In this document: one piece after another, positions 8,307-16,128 of the stretch
Layout of the letters: each line of letters starts with the position of its first letter
Position numbering within the stretch: position 1 is the stretch's first letter
Assembly (NCBI RefSeq): GCF_002454115.1
Contig: NZ_DKIH01000004.1
Span: 1-17,059 of the forward strand
Direction of reading: 5' to 3'
Length of the DNA: 17,059 nucleotides
Source of the DNA: Sphingopyxis sp. UBA6723
GTDB lineage: Bacteria; Pseudomonadota; Alphaproteobacteria; Sphingomonadales; Sphingomonadaceae
Translations under genes and position numbers: made by a program
Notes under the pieces: generated by a model
What the model was told of the DNA's origin: nothing
What the model saw: the letters and a program-made list of their open reading frames with translations, nothing else
The model's database searches: none

Positions 8307-8380
8307 CCGTTCGTGTCGAGCGAAGTCGAGACACGCGAGCGCTGCGCCAGACGTATCTCGACTTCGCTCGATACGAACGG
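8307..8380. repeat. Paired inverted repeat, copy 3, between pstS and pstC
   Basis: Two 29-base arms (8307-8335 and 8352-8380) are 16 bases apart, of the same family as 1571-1654. The right arm carries two changes (GTATCTCG and GATACGAAC). It ends 21 bases before the pstC start codon and follows the pstS terminator, so the pstS-pstC gap holds two strong hairpins in a row. Confidence 0.88.
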
Positions 8381-8401
8381 AAACTTGGGAATCACTGAAA
8401 C

Positions 8402-9778
8402 GTGACCTTCAACGCCGCCGCCCTGTTACTCCTGATCGCGGGCCTCGCGCTGATCGGCTGGATTGCCGGTCGGCAGCGGTCGAACCTGCTGGCGGGGCGC
8501 GCCGGGACCAAGCTGCATTCGCGGCCGCAATATCATGGCTGGTACGTCGCGCTGTGGCTGTTCGCGCCCGCGGCGCTGTTTCTGGCCGTGTGGTCGTCGG
8601 TGTCGCCGGGGCTGATCACCAACGAAGTTCTGACCGACGAAGCGGCGCAATCGCTGCCCTCGTTCGGCTTCGAGCGCGGCGCGATCTTGTCCGATGCGCG
8701 CAGCGTAGCGCTGGGCAAGCAGGACGCGGTGCGGCTGCCCGCCGCGGCGCCGCTGGTTCAGCCCTATGCCGATGCGGCGCATAAATATGCGTGGATCGGC
8801 ATTGCGGCGATGCTGGCGCTGGCGCTGGCGGGCGGCCTCTACGCCTTCACCCGGATCAAACCCGATTTCCGGGCGCGGACGCGGGTCGAACGGATCGTGA
8901 TGGCGGTGCTGCTGCTCGCGTCGCTCGTCGCGATCCTGACGACCTTTGGCATCGTGCTGTCGCTGCTGTTCGAATCAATCCGCTTTTTCCAGCTCGTGTC
9001 GCCGCTGGAGCTGCTGTTCGGGACCAACTGGGCGCCGCAGAGCGGGGCGCCGGTCGACGATACGTTCGGCGGTATTCCTTTGTTCTGGGGCACGGTGCTG
9101 ATCGGCGCGATCATCGCGATGATCGTCGCGATCCCGATCGGCATGATGACCGCAGTATATCTGACCCAATATGCCGCGCCGGTCGTGCGCCGCTGGGTCA
9201 AGCCGATCCTGGAGATATTGGCCGGGGTGCCGACCGTCGTGTACGGCTATTTCGCCGCGCTGACGGTGGCGCCTGCTTTGCGCGAATTTGCGGTGATGCT
9301 GGGCATCCCCAACGCCTCCACCGAAAGCGCGTTGGCGGCGGGCATCGTGATGGGGGTGATGATCATCCCGTTCGTGTCGTCGATGGCCGACGACAGCATC
9401 AACGCGGTGCCGCAGGCGATGCGCGACGGATCGCTGGCGCTGGGCGCGACGCCGAACGAGACGATCCGCCAGGTGCTGATCCCCGCCGCCTTGCCTGGCG
9501 TGATGGGCGGCATATTGCTCGCGGTCAGCCGCGCAATCGGCGAGACGATGATCGTGGTGATGGCCGCCGGCCTGTCGGCGAACCTGACCTCCAACCCCTT
9601 TGCCAGCGTCACCACGGTGACCGCGCAAATCGTCAAACTGCTCACCGGCGACCAGGAATTCGACAGCGCCAAGACGCTCGCCGCCTTTGCGCTGGGGCTG
9701 GTGCTGTTCGTCGTCACCCTGCTGCTCAACATCGCCGCGCTGCGGATCGTGAAGAAGTATCGCGAAGCTTATGAATAA
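8402..9778 (+). CDS. pstC: PstC, phosphate ABC transporter permease (long form)
   Basis: One of the two inner-membrane permeases of the Pst importer. The 458-residue protein is longer than the roughly 310-residue enterobacterial PstC because it carries the extra N-terminal region seen in alphaproteobacteria (PstC_N/DUF3708 type). That region has helices at about residues 3-22, 47-65 and 128-148 with a periplasmic loop between. The permease core follows from about residue 165. Its cytoplasmic coupling (EAA) loop is visible as MRDGSLALGATPNETIRQVL followed by IPAALPGVMGGILLAVSRAIGET. The start is GTG 8402, with only a weak TGGGA (8386-8390) upstream, so translation may be modest. The last eight bases overlap pstA, indicating coupled translation. 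It is the first gene after the pstS terminator and repeat. Confidence 0.96.
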   Translation: MTFNAAALLLLIAGLALIGWIAGRQRSNLLAGRAGTKLHSRPQYHGWYVALWLFAPAALFLAVWSSVSPGLITNEVLTDEAAQSLPSFGFERGAILSDARSVALGKQDAVRLPAAAPLVQPYADAAHKYAWIGIAAMLALALAGGLYAFTRIKPDFRARTRVERIVMAVLLLASLVAILTTFGIVLSLLFESIRFFQLVSPLELLFGTNWAPQSGAPVDDTFGGIPLFWGTVLIGAIIAMIVAIPIGMMTAVYLTQYAAPVVRRWVKPILEILAGVPTVVYGYFAALTVAPALREFAVMLGIPNASTESALAAGIVMGVMIIPFVSSMADDSINAVPQAMRDGSLALGATPNETIRQVLIPAALPGVMGGILLAVSRAIGETMIVVMAAGLSANLTSNPFASVTTVTAQIVKLLTGDQEFDSAKTLAAFALGLVLFVVTLLLNIAALRIVKKYREAYE

Positions 9779-11027
9779 GCCCACCAATCCCACCGACTGG
9801 AAAGGCGCGGCGATGCAGAAACGCATCGCGGGTCGCTACGCCGCCGAACGCCGCTTCAAGTTTATCGGGCTGGGCGCGGTATTGCTGTCGGGCGCGTTCC
9901 TGGCGTTCCTGCTGTTCGTGATGGTCGGCAACGGCGCGCGCGGTTTCACCTACACCAATGTCGCGGTGCCGATCGATTTCAAGGCGATGCCGCTGACGAT
10001 CGACAAGGCGCGGCTGAGCGACGCCGACGCCGATCAGGTGATCGCGAGCGCGGGGCTGGCCGACATCGTCGCCTTTGCCGCCGACGAGGCGCTGGGCGAA
10101 GGCGGGTCGGAGCTGATTAGCGAGAATGCGTGGAAGGAAGTGCGCAGCGCGATCAAGGACGATCCCAGCCTTCTCGACGGCAAGACGGTGTTCGAACTGC
10201 CGACCGCGAGCGCGGTCGACATGGCGGCCAAGGACGGCGCGGCGGGCGCGCTGGGGGCGCAGGTCGAGGCGCTGGAAAAGGGCGGCAAGCTGTCGACCGG
10301 CATCCACTGGCCGTTCTTCAAAAATGCCGATGCGACCGATCCCGCAGTGGCGGGGATCTGGGGCGCGCTGAAAGGATCGGTGCTGACGATCTTCATCGCC
10401 TTCCTGATCGCCTTTCCGACCGGGGTGCTCGCGGCGCTGTATCTGGAAGAATATGCGGCGAAGAACCGCTGGACCGACCTGATCGAAGTGTCGATCAACA
10501 ATCTGGCCGCGGTGCCGTCGATTATCTTTGGTTTGCTGGCGCTCGCGGTGTTCATCAACTGGTTCGGCATCTGTCAGGCGAGCCCGCTCGTCGGCGGGCT
10601 GACCTTGGCGCTGATGACAATGCCGGTGATCGTCATCGCCAGCCGCAACGCGATCAAATCGGTGCCGCCGTCGATCCGCGACGCAGCGCTGGGGGTCGGC
10701 GCCAGCCCGGTGCAGGTGGTTTTCCACCACGTCCTGCCCCTCGCCCTGCCCGGCATTTTGACCGGCACGATCATCGGTATGGCGCGCGCGCTGGGCGAAA
10801 CCGCGCCGCTGCTGCTGATCGGCATGCGCGCCTTTATCGGCGACGTGCCGGGCGGCATCTGTTCGCCGTCGACCGTGCTGCCGATGCAGATCTTCCTCTG
10901 GTCGGACGAAGTCGACCGGGGCTTTGTCGAGAAAACCTCCGCCGCGATCATCGTGCTGCTTGTCGTGCTGCTGTCGATGAACGCCTTTGCGATCTATCTT
11001 CGCAACAAATTCGAACAACGCTGGTGA
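9771..11027 (+). CDS. pstA: PstA, phosphate ABC transporter permease (long form)
   Basis: The second Pst permease, partner of PstC. It has 418 residues versus about 295 in enterobacteria. The extra N-terminus (helix at about residues 34-57, then a long periplasmic segment to about 200) corresponds to the DUF3333 domain of alphaproteobacterial PstA. The core permease begins near residue 203 (GALKGSVLTIFIAF). The coupling loop is visible as IRDAALGVGASPVQVVFHHV followed by LPLALPGILTGTIIGMARALGET. The ATG sits inside the end of pstC (ATGAATAA, eight-base overlap) and the stop is two bases before pstB, so the three genes are translationally linked. The protein is complete, with no odd residues noticed. 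Confidence 0.96.
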   Translation: MNKPTNPTDWKGAAMQKRIAGRYAAERRFKFIGLGAVLLSGAFLAFLLFVMVGNGARGFTYTNVAVPIDFKAMPLTIDKARLSDADADQVIASAGLADIVAFAADEALGEGGSELISENAWKEVRSAIKDDPSLLDGKTVFELPTASAVDMAAKDGAAGALGAQVEALEKGGKLSTGIHWPFFKNADATDPAVAGIWGALKGSVLTIFIAFLIAFPTGVLAALYLEEYAAKNRWTDLIEVSINNLAAVPSIIFGLLALAVFINWFGICQASPLVGGLTLALMTMPVIVIASRNAIKSVPPSIRDAALGVGASPVQVVFHHVLPLALPGILTGTIIGMARALGETAPLLLIGMRAFIGDVPGGICSPSTVLPMQIFLWSDEVDRGFVEKTSAAIIVLLVVLLSMNAFAIYLRNKFEQRW

Positions 11028-11029
11028 TT

Positions 11030-11812
11030 ATGACCCAAGACGATCTTACCATCGCCGACCCCAAGATGAAGGCCGAAGGCGTCAACGTCTTTTACGGCGA
11101 AAAACAGGCGATCAACAATGTGTCGATCGACGTCGGCACCGACCTCGTCACCGCGTTTATCGGCCCGTCGGGCTGCGGCAAGTCGACCTTTCTGCGTTCG
11201 CTGAACCGGATGAACGATACCGTCGCGAGCGCGAAGGTGACGGGCCGGATCGAGCTGGACGGCGAGGATATTTACGCGCCGTCGATGGACGTGGTGCAGC
11301 TGCGCGCCCGCGTCGGCATGGTGTTTCAGAAACCGAACCCCTTTCCCAAGTCGATCTACGACAATGTCGGCTATGGCCCGCGCATCCACGGCCTCGCGCC
11401 GACCAAAGCCGACCTCGACGTCATCGTCGAGCGCGCGCTGGTCCGCGCCGGGCTGTGGGACGAGGTCAAGGACCGTCTGCTCGAAAGCGGCACCGCGCTG
11501 TCGGGCGGACAGCAGCAGCGGCTGTGCATCGCGCGCGCGATCGCGGTCGATCCCGAAGTGATCCTGATGGACGAGCCCTGCTCGGCGCTTGACCCGATCG
11601 CGACCGCAAAGATCGAGGAGCTGATCCACGAACTGCGCGGCAAATTCGCCATCGTGATCGTCACGCATAACATGCAGCAGGCGGCCCGCGTGTCGCAGCG
11701 CACCGCCTTTTTCCACCTCGGGACGCTGGTCGAATATGGCAAGACCACCGACATCTTCACCAACCCGAAGCAGGAACGCACCAAAGACTATATCACCGGC
11801 CGCTACGGTTAA
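11030..11812 (+). CDS. pstB: PstB, phosphate ABC transporter ATP-binding protein
   Basis: The ATPase that drives PstCA. It has 260 residues, normal for PstB. Motifs in order are Walker A GPSGCGKST (about residues 45-53), the Q-loop in VFQKPNPFPKSIYDNVGYG, which is characteristic of PstB rather than other ABC proteins, signature LSGGQQQR, Walker B VILMDEP with the following CSALDP D-loop, and the H-loop VTHNMQQA. The frame remains open far upstream, but the N-terminal homology starts at ATG 11030 (MTQDDLTIADPKMKAEG), two bases after the pstA stop. There is no clear ribosome site, so translation is probably coupled to pstA. With PhoU and the Pst permease, PstB also takes part in phosphate signalling to the sensor kinase. 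Confidence 0.98.
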   Translation: MTQDDLTIADPKMKAEGVNVFYGEKQAINNVSIDVGTDLVTAFIGPSGCGKSTFLRSLNRMNDTVASAKVTGRIELDGEDIYAPSMDVVQLRARVGMVFQKPNPFPKSIYDNVGYGPRIHGLAPTKADLDVIVERALVRAGLWDEVKDRLLESGTALSGGQQQRLCIARAIAVDPEVILMDEPCSALDPIATAKIEELIHELRGKFAIVIVTHNMQQAARVSQRTAFFHLGTLVEYGKTTDIFTNPKQERTKDYITGRYG

Positions 11813-11837
11813 GTCGCGGCGCTAAAGGACAAGAACG

Positions 11838-12557
11838 ATGGCAGTAGTCAACGATCACACGGTCAAGGCTTTCGACGAAGACCTAAACCGCCTGCGCGGG
11901 CTGATCAGCGAAATGGGCGGCCGCGCCGAACAGGCGCTGCTCCAGGCGATGACCGCGCTTCACAAGGGCGACCTCGACCTCGCGGCGCAGGTCGTGCGCG
12001 ACGACAAGAAAATCGACGCGCTGGAAAGCGAAGTCGAGCAACTCGCGGTCCAAACGATCGCGCTGCGCGCGCCGATGGCGGACGACCTGCGCGAGATGAT
12101 CGCGGCGCTGAAGATCGTCTCCGTCGTCGAACGTATCGGCGATTATGCCAAGAATATCGCCAAGCGCGTCGCGCTGATGGACCAGACGCGGTCGATCGAG
12201 GCGATCCCGCTGCTGATGTCGATGTCGTCGATCGTCGCCGAACTGATCCACGACGCACTCGACAGCTTTGCGGCGCGCGACGCCGAACTCGCGGTGCGGG
12301 TGACCGTCCGCGACAAGAATGTCGACGATTTCTACAACAGCATCTTTCGCACCCTCGTCACCTTCATGATGGAAAATCCGAAGTACATCAGCGAAAGCGC
12401 GCATCTGCTGTTCGTCGCCAAGAACCTCGAACGCATGGGCGATCATGCGACGAACATCGCCGAGATGGTCTATTATGTCGTGACCGGCGAACATATGGAG
12501 GAGCGCGAGCGCGGCGAGCAACCCGAAGATGGCGCCGCGGAGCAGGAGCAAGGCTGA
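11838..12557 (+). CDS. phoU: PhoU, phosphate signalling regulator
   Basis: PhoU is a cytosolic protein that links the Pst transporter to the PhoR/PhoB system and keeps the Pho regulon off when phosphate is plentiful. The 239 residues form two PhoU helical-bundle repeats. Their metal-binding motifs are visible as ERIGDYAKNIA in the first half and ERMGDHATNIAE in the second. AAAGGA (11824-11829) lies eight bases before the ATG. The gene follows pstB after 25 bases, and its stop overlaps the phoB start by one base (TGATG). The C-terminal tail (about residues 220-239) is rich in E, Q and G and probably disordered. No missing motif. Confidence 0.97.
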   Translation: MAVVNDHTVKAFDEDLNRLRGLISEMGGRAEQALLQAMTALHKGDLDLAAQVVRDDKKIDALESEVEQLAVQTIALRAPMADDLREMIAALKIVSVVERIGDYAKNIAKRVALMDQTRSIEAIPLLMSMSSIVAELIHDALDSFAARDAELAVRVTVRDKNVDDFYNSIFRTLVTFMMENPKYISESAHLLFVAKNLERMGDHATNIAEMVYYVVTGEHMEERERGEQPEDGAAEQEQG

Positions 12558-13255
12558 TGCCGCAACCCGACCTGCTGCTGATCGAGGATGACGAGGCGAT
12601 TGCCGAACTCATCGTATGGCATTTCGCACGCGAGGGTTTTTCGGTCCGGCAAACGCCCGACGGCGAACAGGCGCTGGTGCTGGTCGAGGAGCGCGTCCCC
12701 GACATCGTCCTGCTCGACTGGATGATCGAAAGCCTGCCCGGCATCGAAGTCTGCCGCCGCCTGCGCCGCAACCCTAAATCGGCGAATGTGCCAATCATCA
12801 TGCTGACCGCGCGCGGCGAGGAAGAGGACCGCATTCGCGGGCTGGAAACCGGCGCCGACGATTATGTCACCAAACCGTTCAGCCCGCGCGAGCTGGTCGC
12901 GCGCGTCTCGGCGGTGCTCCGCCGCTTGCGCCCAGCGCTGGCCGGCGAACTGCTGTCCTATGCCGACATCGAACTCGATTCGGTCGCGCACAAGGTGATA
13001 CGGGGTGGCCAGACGGTGGCGATGGGGCCAACCGAATTTCGCCTGCTGCGCCACTTCATGGAGCATCCGGGCCGCGTCTTTTCGCGCGGGCAATTGCTCG
13101 ACAGCGTGTGGGGCCAGGACAGCGACATCGAACTGCGGACGGTCGACGTGCATATCCGGCGGCTGCGCAAGGCGATCAACCTGCCGGGGACGAGTGACAT
13201 CATCCGCACCGTGCGGTCGGCAGGCTACGCGCTGGATTCGGGCAAGAGCAGCTGA
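12557..13255 (+). CDS. phoB: PhoB, phosphate-regulon response regulator
   Basis: An OmpR/PhoB-type activator of 232 residues. The receiver domain (about residues 4-120) has the acidic pocket E10/D11/D12, the phospho-acceptor D54 (VLLDWMIESLPG), T84 and K106 (YVTKPFSPREL). The DNA-binding winged helix (about 130-228) shows MGPTEFRLLRHFMEHPGRVF and TVDVHIRRLRKAI, the PhoB-like recognition region. Position after phoU and the LDWM motif favour PhoB over other OmpR-family regulators. AGGAG (12544-12548) lies eight bases before the ATG. It should bind the Pho boxes upstream of pstS and the porin. The cognate sensor phoR is not in the window. The gene ends 12 bases from the convergent hydrolase gene with no obvious terminator. 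Confidence 0.95.
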   Translation: MPQPDLLLIEDDEAIAELIVWHFAREGFSVRQTPDGEQALVLVEERVPDIVLLDWMIESLPGIEVCRRLRRNPKSANVPIIMLTARGEEEDRIRGLETGADDYVTKPFSPRELVARVSAVLRRLRPALAGELLSYADIELDSVAHKVIRGGQTVAMGPTEFRLLRHFMEHPGRVFSRGQLLDSVWGQDSDIELRTVDVHIRRLRKAINLPGTSDIIRTVRSAGYALDSGKSS

Positions 13256-13267
13256 TTCCTTCGGGCG

Positions 13268-14206
13268 TTACGGCGCTTTGGCCGGGAGCAGATATTTCAA
13301 TCCGCGGGTAAAGCCGCGCGGCGCGACGGTGACATGATCTTCATCGCCGAGCACCTCCGTCTCCAGGCGTAGCGACGGATAATTGCGCGACCGCAGCGCC
13401 CGGTCCATGGTCTGGGTGTCGGTTACCATATTGACGTCTTTGGCATAGCGCGGGTCGCCCGGCCGCATTTCTTCATATTCACCGATGTACATATAGACGC
13501 GCGCGGGCAGATCCTTGTGCTTGGCAGCATAGGCCTTTTCTCGCGCCGCCATATGGTGACGGTCGTACCAGAAGGACGGGCTGCCGAGGATATAGCCGTC
13601 GAACAGGCGCGGCTCGCTGAACAGGATTTCGCTGCCCAAAAGCGCGCCATAGGAATGGCCGAGGAACAGCCGGCGGCGCTCGTCGGTTCGGAAACGCTTG
13701 GCGACAAAGGGCAAAACCTGGTCGCGGACATAAGCGGCGTAGGCCGCGGCCTTGCCATGTTCGGCGTCGGCGGGCGCGGTGCTGGGGCCGTTCGGTGTCG
13801 GCGTGTAATCGCGCCGCCGACTTTGCATCCCGCCCTCGCCCTTCGCATAGGACAGGCCGATCAGGATGAACTCTTCGACTGTGGGTCGCTCGACGTTCAG
13901 GCGACGGCCAATTTGTTTGATCACCGGAAAGGCGTAATCGGCGTCGGTGACGTACAGCACGGGGTAACGGCGATCGGGCTGCTCGCCGTAGGATGGCGGG
14001 AGCGCGACAAACACCTGGTAGGTGCGGCCCGAGACAGGATCGGGAACATCCCAGACCTGGGTGTCGGAGATTTCGTAAGGCAGCCCCTCACCGCGCTGCA
14101 CAGGCGCGGAGGATTTGGCGGAGGCCGCCGCCTGCCCGTTGGCGGTGTCCGAGCAGCCGGTCAGGATCAGACTGGCGATGGCGCCGAGCAAGAGGTTTTT
14201 GGTCAA
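13268..14206 (-). CDS. Secreted alpha/beta-hydrolase lipoprotein (Fes/IroE-like esterase)
   Basis: A predicted serine esterase of the esterase-D/Fes-IroE type. I chose TTG 14206 because GGAG (14214-14217) lies seven bases upstream and the product then starts with a textbook lipoprotein signal (TKNLLLGAIASLILTGC, lipid Cys at residue 18). An in-frame ATG at 14281 adds 25 residues but has a poorer ribosome site. The nucleophile elbow is GHSYG (S185), an oxyanion-side segment is VLYVTDADYAF, the strand GSPSFWYDRHH follows, and the catalytic His is probably in GDEDHVTVAP (H291). Family members hydrolyse siderophore esters or acyl esters; the substrate here cannot be told. It is convergent with phoB and downstream of the porin on the same strand, separated by a repeat-filled gap. 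I see no Pho box in front of it, so membership in the Pho regulon is unproven. Confidence 0.85.
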   Translation of the reverse strand: MTKNLLLGAIASLILTGCSDTANGQAAASAKSSAPVQRGEGLPYEISDTQVWDVPDPVSGRTYQVFVALPPSYGEQPDRRYPVLYVTDADYAFPVIKQIGRRLNVERPTVEEFILIGLSYAKGEGGMQSRRRDYTPTPNGPSTAPADAEHGKAAAYAAYVRDQVLPFVAKRFRTDERRRLFLGHSYGALLGSEILFSEPRLFDGYILGSPSFWYDRHHMAAREKAYAAKHKDLPARVYMYIGEYEEMRPGDPRYAKDVNMVTDTQTMDRALRSRNYPSLRLETEVLGDEDHVTVAPRGFTRGLKYLLPAKAP

Positions 14207-14411
14207 TGTGAGGCTCCAACGGTGGGATCGGGCTGGTGTCGATGCGACCGGCCCATCGGTGTGATTATTTGCGACGCTCATAAGCTAGCCGCCCACCGGA
14301 GGAAGGAAATTTCTGTACCGGTTCGGCGCTTTGCGGAGACGGTTGGCCGCATTGGAAGCCGGATTAGGCGAAGGGAATTTTTCTCGTCGTTAGCTATCGG
14401 ACATTTCTTCT

Positions 14412-14525
14412 CCCCTCCCGCAGGCGGGAGGGGTTGGGGTGGGCAGCAACGGTGAGAAGGCCCGCCCCGCTGCGACTAACGAACAAGTTCGTAAGTCTCG
14501 CTGCCCCTCCCGCTTGCGGGAGGGG
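14412..14525. repeat. Composite palindromic repeat between porin and hydrolase genes
   Basis: Two near-identical hairpins, CCCCTCCCGC-NN-GCGGGAGGGG, lie at 14412-14433 and 14504-14525 (10-bp perfect stems, loops AG and TT). Midway is the palindrome ACGAAC-AA-GTTCGT (14479-14492). The flanks TTGGGGTGGG (from 14434) and CCCCACCCCAA (about 14546-14556) are also inverted. The set looks like one dispersed composite element. It fills most of the gap 14282-14570; I see nothing else there apart from the hydrolase promoter region. Confidence 0.8.
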
Positions 14526-14570
14526 ATATCAAGCCAACGTCGGCTCCCCACCCCAAACCGGCCTGCCGGA

Positions 14571-15929
14571 TCAAAAATCGATCTGCGTCCGTAGCCCGAA
14601 CGTATCGACCGTATAATCCCGATCCCCCGCCGCCGTCGCGACGCGCGCATCGTCGATCCACAGCTTGCCGTAATTCGCGGTGATGCGGATATAGTCGATC
14701 GGCGCCCAGACCAGCCCGATCAGTGCCGCCTGTTGCCGCCCACCGATAATCGCGCCGTCGTTGAGGTCGAGATGGTCGTAGCGCGCGGTGACTTCGATCG
14801 CGCCGATGCCGCCTGCGGTGATCGGCTTCGCCGGTTTCAGCCGGTCGAACGCGCCGTCCTTATACCCGCGCGCGTCGCCGGGCGTCAGCACCAGGCCGAC
14901 CTCGGCATAGCCGCCGAAAAAGGTCGGATCGGCAGCGCCGTTGCGCTTGACCCGATGCCAATAGGCTTCGCCCGCCGCGTGGAACGGACCCGCCAGCACG
15001 GCTCCCTCCAACCCGAAGCCGCGTTCGCTGGCCACGTCGATCAGCCCGGTGTCGACCAGCCGCACGTCGGTCGTGTGAACGAACGGCCGCGCGCGATAGC
15101 GGATGATCGTCGCGGGGTCGTTCGGGTCGCGCCAATGGCCCGACGCGCCCAGGTGCAGCTGTGTATCGCCCAGCTTGGGCATGAACACGACACGGCCATC
15201 GACGCTGAGGCTCTGGTTGCTGTCGCTGAGCAGGTCGCGGGCGTTGTCGCCGAATACGCCGCCCTGCAACAACAGCGCCTTGCCCTTATACTGCGCCGAC
15301 AGCCCGACGCGGCGCTCGAACCCGAACGCCTGGACGAACGCGGCGCGCTCCATGAAGCTGGTAAACAGGTCGCTCGTCATGTCGTCGAGCCCCCAGAAGG
15401 GTTTGACCTGTCCCGCGGTCACCGTCAGCGGGCCAGTGCCGTAGCTCATATAGACGTCGGTCAGTTCGACCTCGCTGTTCGCGATATCGGCCTCGACGCG
15501 GTAGGAAATGCCGCCGGGAATCTTGCCGTCGACGCCCAGATAGACACGGCGGAATTCCGTGGCGAGACCGCCGCGGATGCCGGTCACGCCCGCGGGGGTA
15601 TCGACCGAAGCCATATCGAGCTGGACGCGACCGCGCGGCTTGAAGATCCAGCCATCGGCGGTCTTGATTTCGGGGGCGCCCTTCCAGCCGATCTCGGTCG
15701 CGGGTTTCGCGGTCACCGACGGCGGCGCGGGCGTCGGCGCCGGAGCAGGCGTCGGCTGCGCAGTCGCGGCGTCGAGCCGCGTTTCGAGCGTCTGCACCTG
15801 TGCCTTCAGCGCCGCCAGCTCCGCGCGCAGCTGCGCCGCTTCCTGTGCCGTCATCGCCTGCGCGCGCGCGGCGGTGGGCAGGCAAAACATCGACGTCGCC
15901 AGCAGGGCGGCGGTCAAGGCGTGGCGCAT
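14571..15929 (-). CDS. Phosphate-selective porin, OprO/OprP family
   Basis: A predicted outer-membrane beta-barrel of 452 residues. Residues 1-23 are a signal peptide (LTAALLATSMFCLPTAARA, then QA). Residues about 26-55 form a short coiled coil (AQLRAELAALKAQVQTLE), a periplasmic feature common in OprP-like proteins. A proline/alanine linker runs to about 75 and the barrel follows. Recognisable Porin_O_P pieces are FRRVYLGVDGKIPGGISYRV, VTAGQVKPFWGLDDMTS, MERAAFVQAFGFERRVG and the terminal Phe (RTQIDF) needed for barrel assembly. GGAG lies ten bases before ATG 15929. A Pho box lies about 45-85 bases upstream, which fits a phosphate or polyphosphate entry channel induced by starvation. True ion specificity cannot be read from sequence. 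Confidence 0.92.
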   Translation of the reverse strand: MRHALTAALLATSMFCLPTAARAQAMTAQEAAQLRAELAALKAQVQTLETRLDAATAQPTPAPAPTPAPPSVTAKPATEIGWKGAPEIKTADGWIFKPRGRVQLDMASVDTPAGVTGIRGGLATEFRRVYLGVDGKIPGGISYRVEADIANSEVELTDVYMSYGTGPLTVTAGQVKPFWGLDDMTSDLFTSFMERAAFVQAFGFERRVGLSAQYKGKALLLQGGVFGDNARDLLSDSNQSLSVDGRVVFMPKLGDTQLHLGASGHWRDPNDPATIIRYRARPFVHTTDVRLVDTGLIDVASERGFGLEGAVLAGPFHAAGEAYWHRVKRNGAADPTFFGGYAEVGLVLTPGDARGYKDGAFDRLKPAKPITAGGIGAIEVTARYDHLDLNDGAIIGGRQQAALIGLVWAPIDYIRITANYGKLWIDDARVATAAGDRDYTVDTFGLRTQIDF

Positions 15930-15971
15930 GAGGGAACTGCTCCGTTGCGAAAGGTGACAATCTGGAGGCGC

Positions 15972-16015
15972 TGCTATGACGGTTACGTGACAGATTCACG
16001 TCATTTGAATGACAT
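15972..16015 (-). promoter_or_regulatory. Pho box upstream of the porin, four in-phase half-sites
   Basis: On the minus strand four 11-base blocks follow one another: ATGTCAT-N4, ATGACGT-N4, CTGTCAC-N4 and CCGTCAT-N4. The third and fourth (15993-15976) form a strong Pho box. The first is a good half-site and the second degenerate, suggesting two tandem boxes. The first two blocks also make a small palindrome, GTCATT-TG-AATGAC (16000-16013). The porin ATG is 42 bases downstream of the array. Confidence 0.75.
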
Positions 16016-16027
16016 TTATGTTTCAGC

Positions 16028-16042
16028 GGTCATTTTTTGACC
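16028..16042. promoter_or_regulatory. Small palindrome in the porin/SDR divergent region
   Basis: GGTCA-TTTTT-TGACC is a perfect 5-bp inverted repeat with a five-base spacer, located between the porin Pho boxes and the SDR start. It could be an operator for the SDR or part of its promoter. It is short enough to occur by chance. Confidence 0.25.
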
Positions 16043-16128
16043 CCCTTGCCTGCCAAGCGTGAACGGCTAAGGACGTCTCAGTTTTTTCGGGCAACCTTTC
16101 TTGGGGCGGCCCCATCCGGGAGACCATC

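Noticed and set aside
9726..11018. Minus-strand open frame of 430 codons opposite pstA
   Set aside because: Its composition (His/Arg/Asp/Gln-rich) is that of an antisense shadow, and pstA on the other strand is unambiguous. The same holds for frames opposite pstS, phoU, the porin and the SDR.
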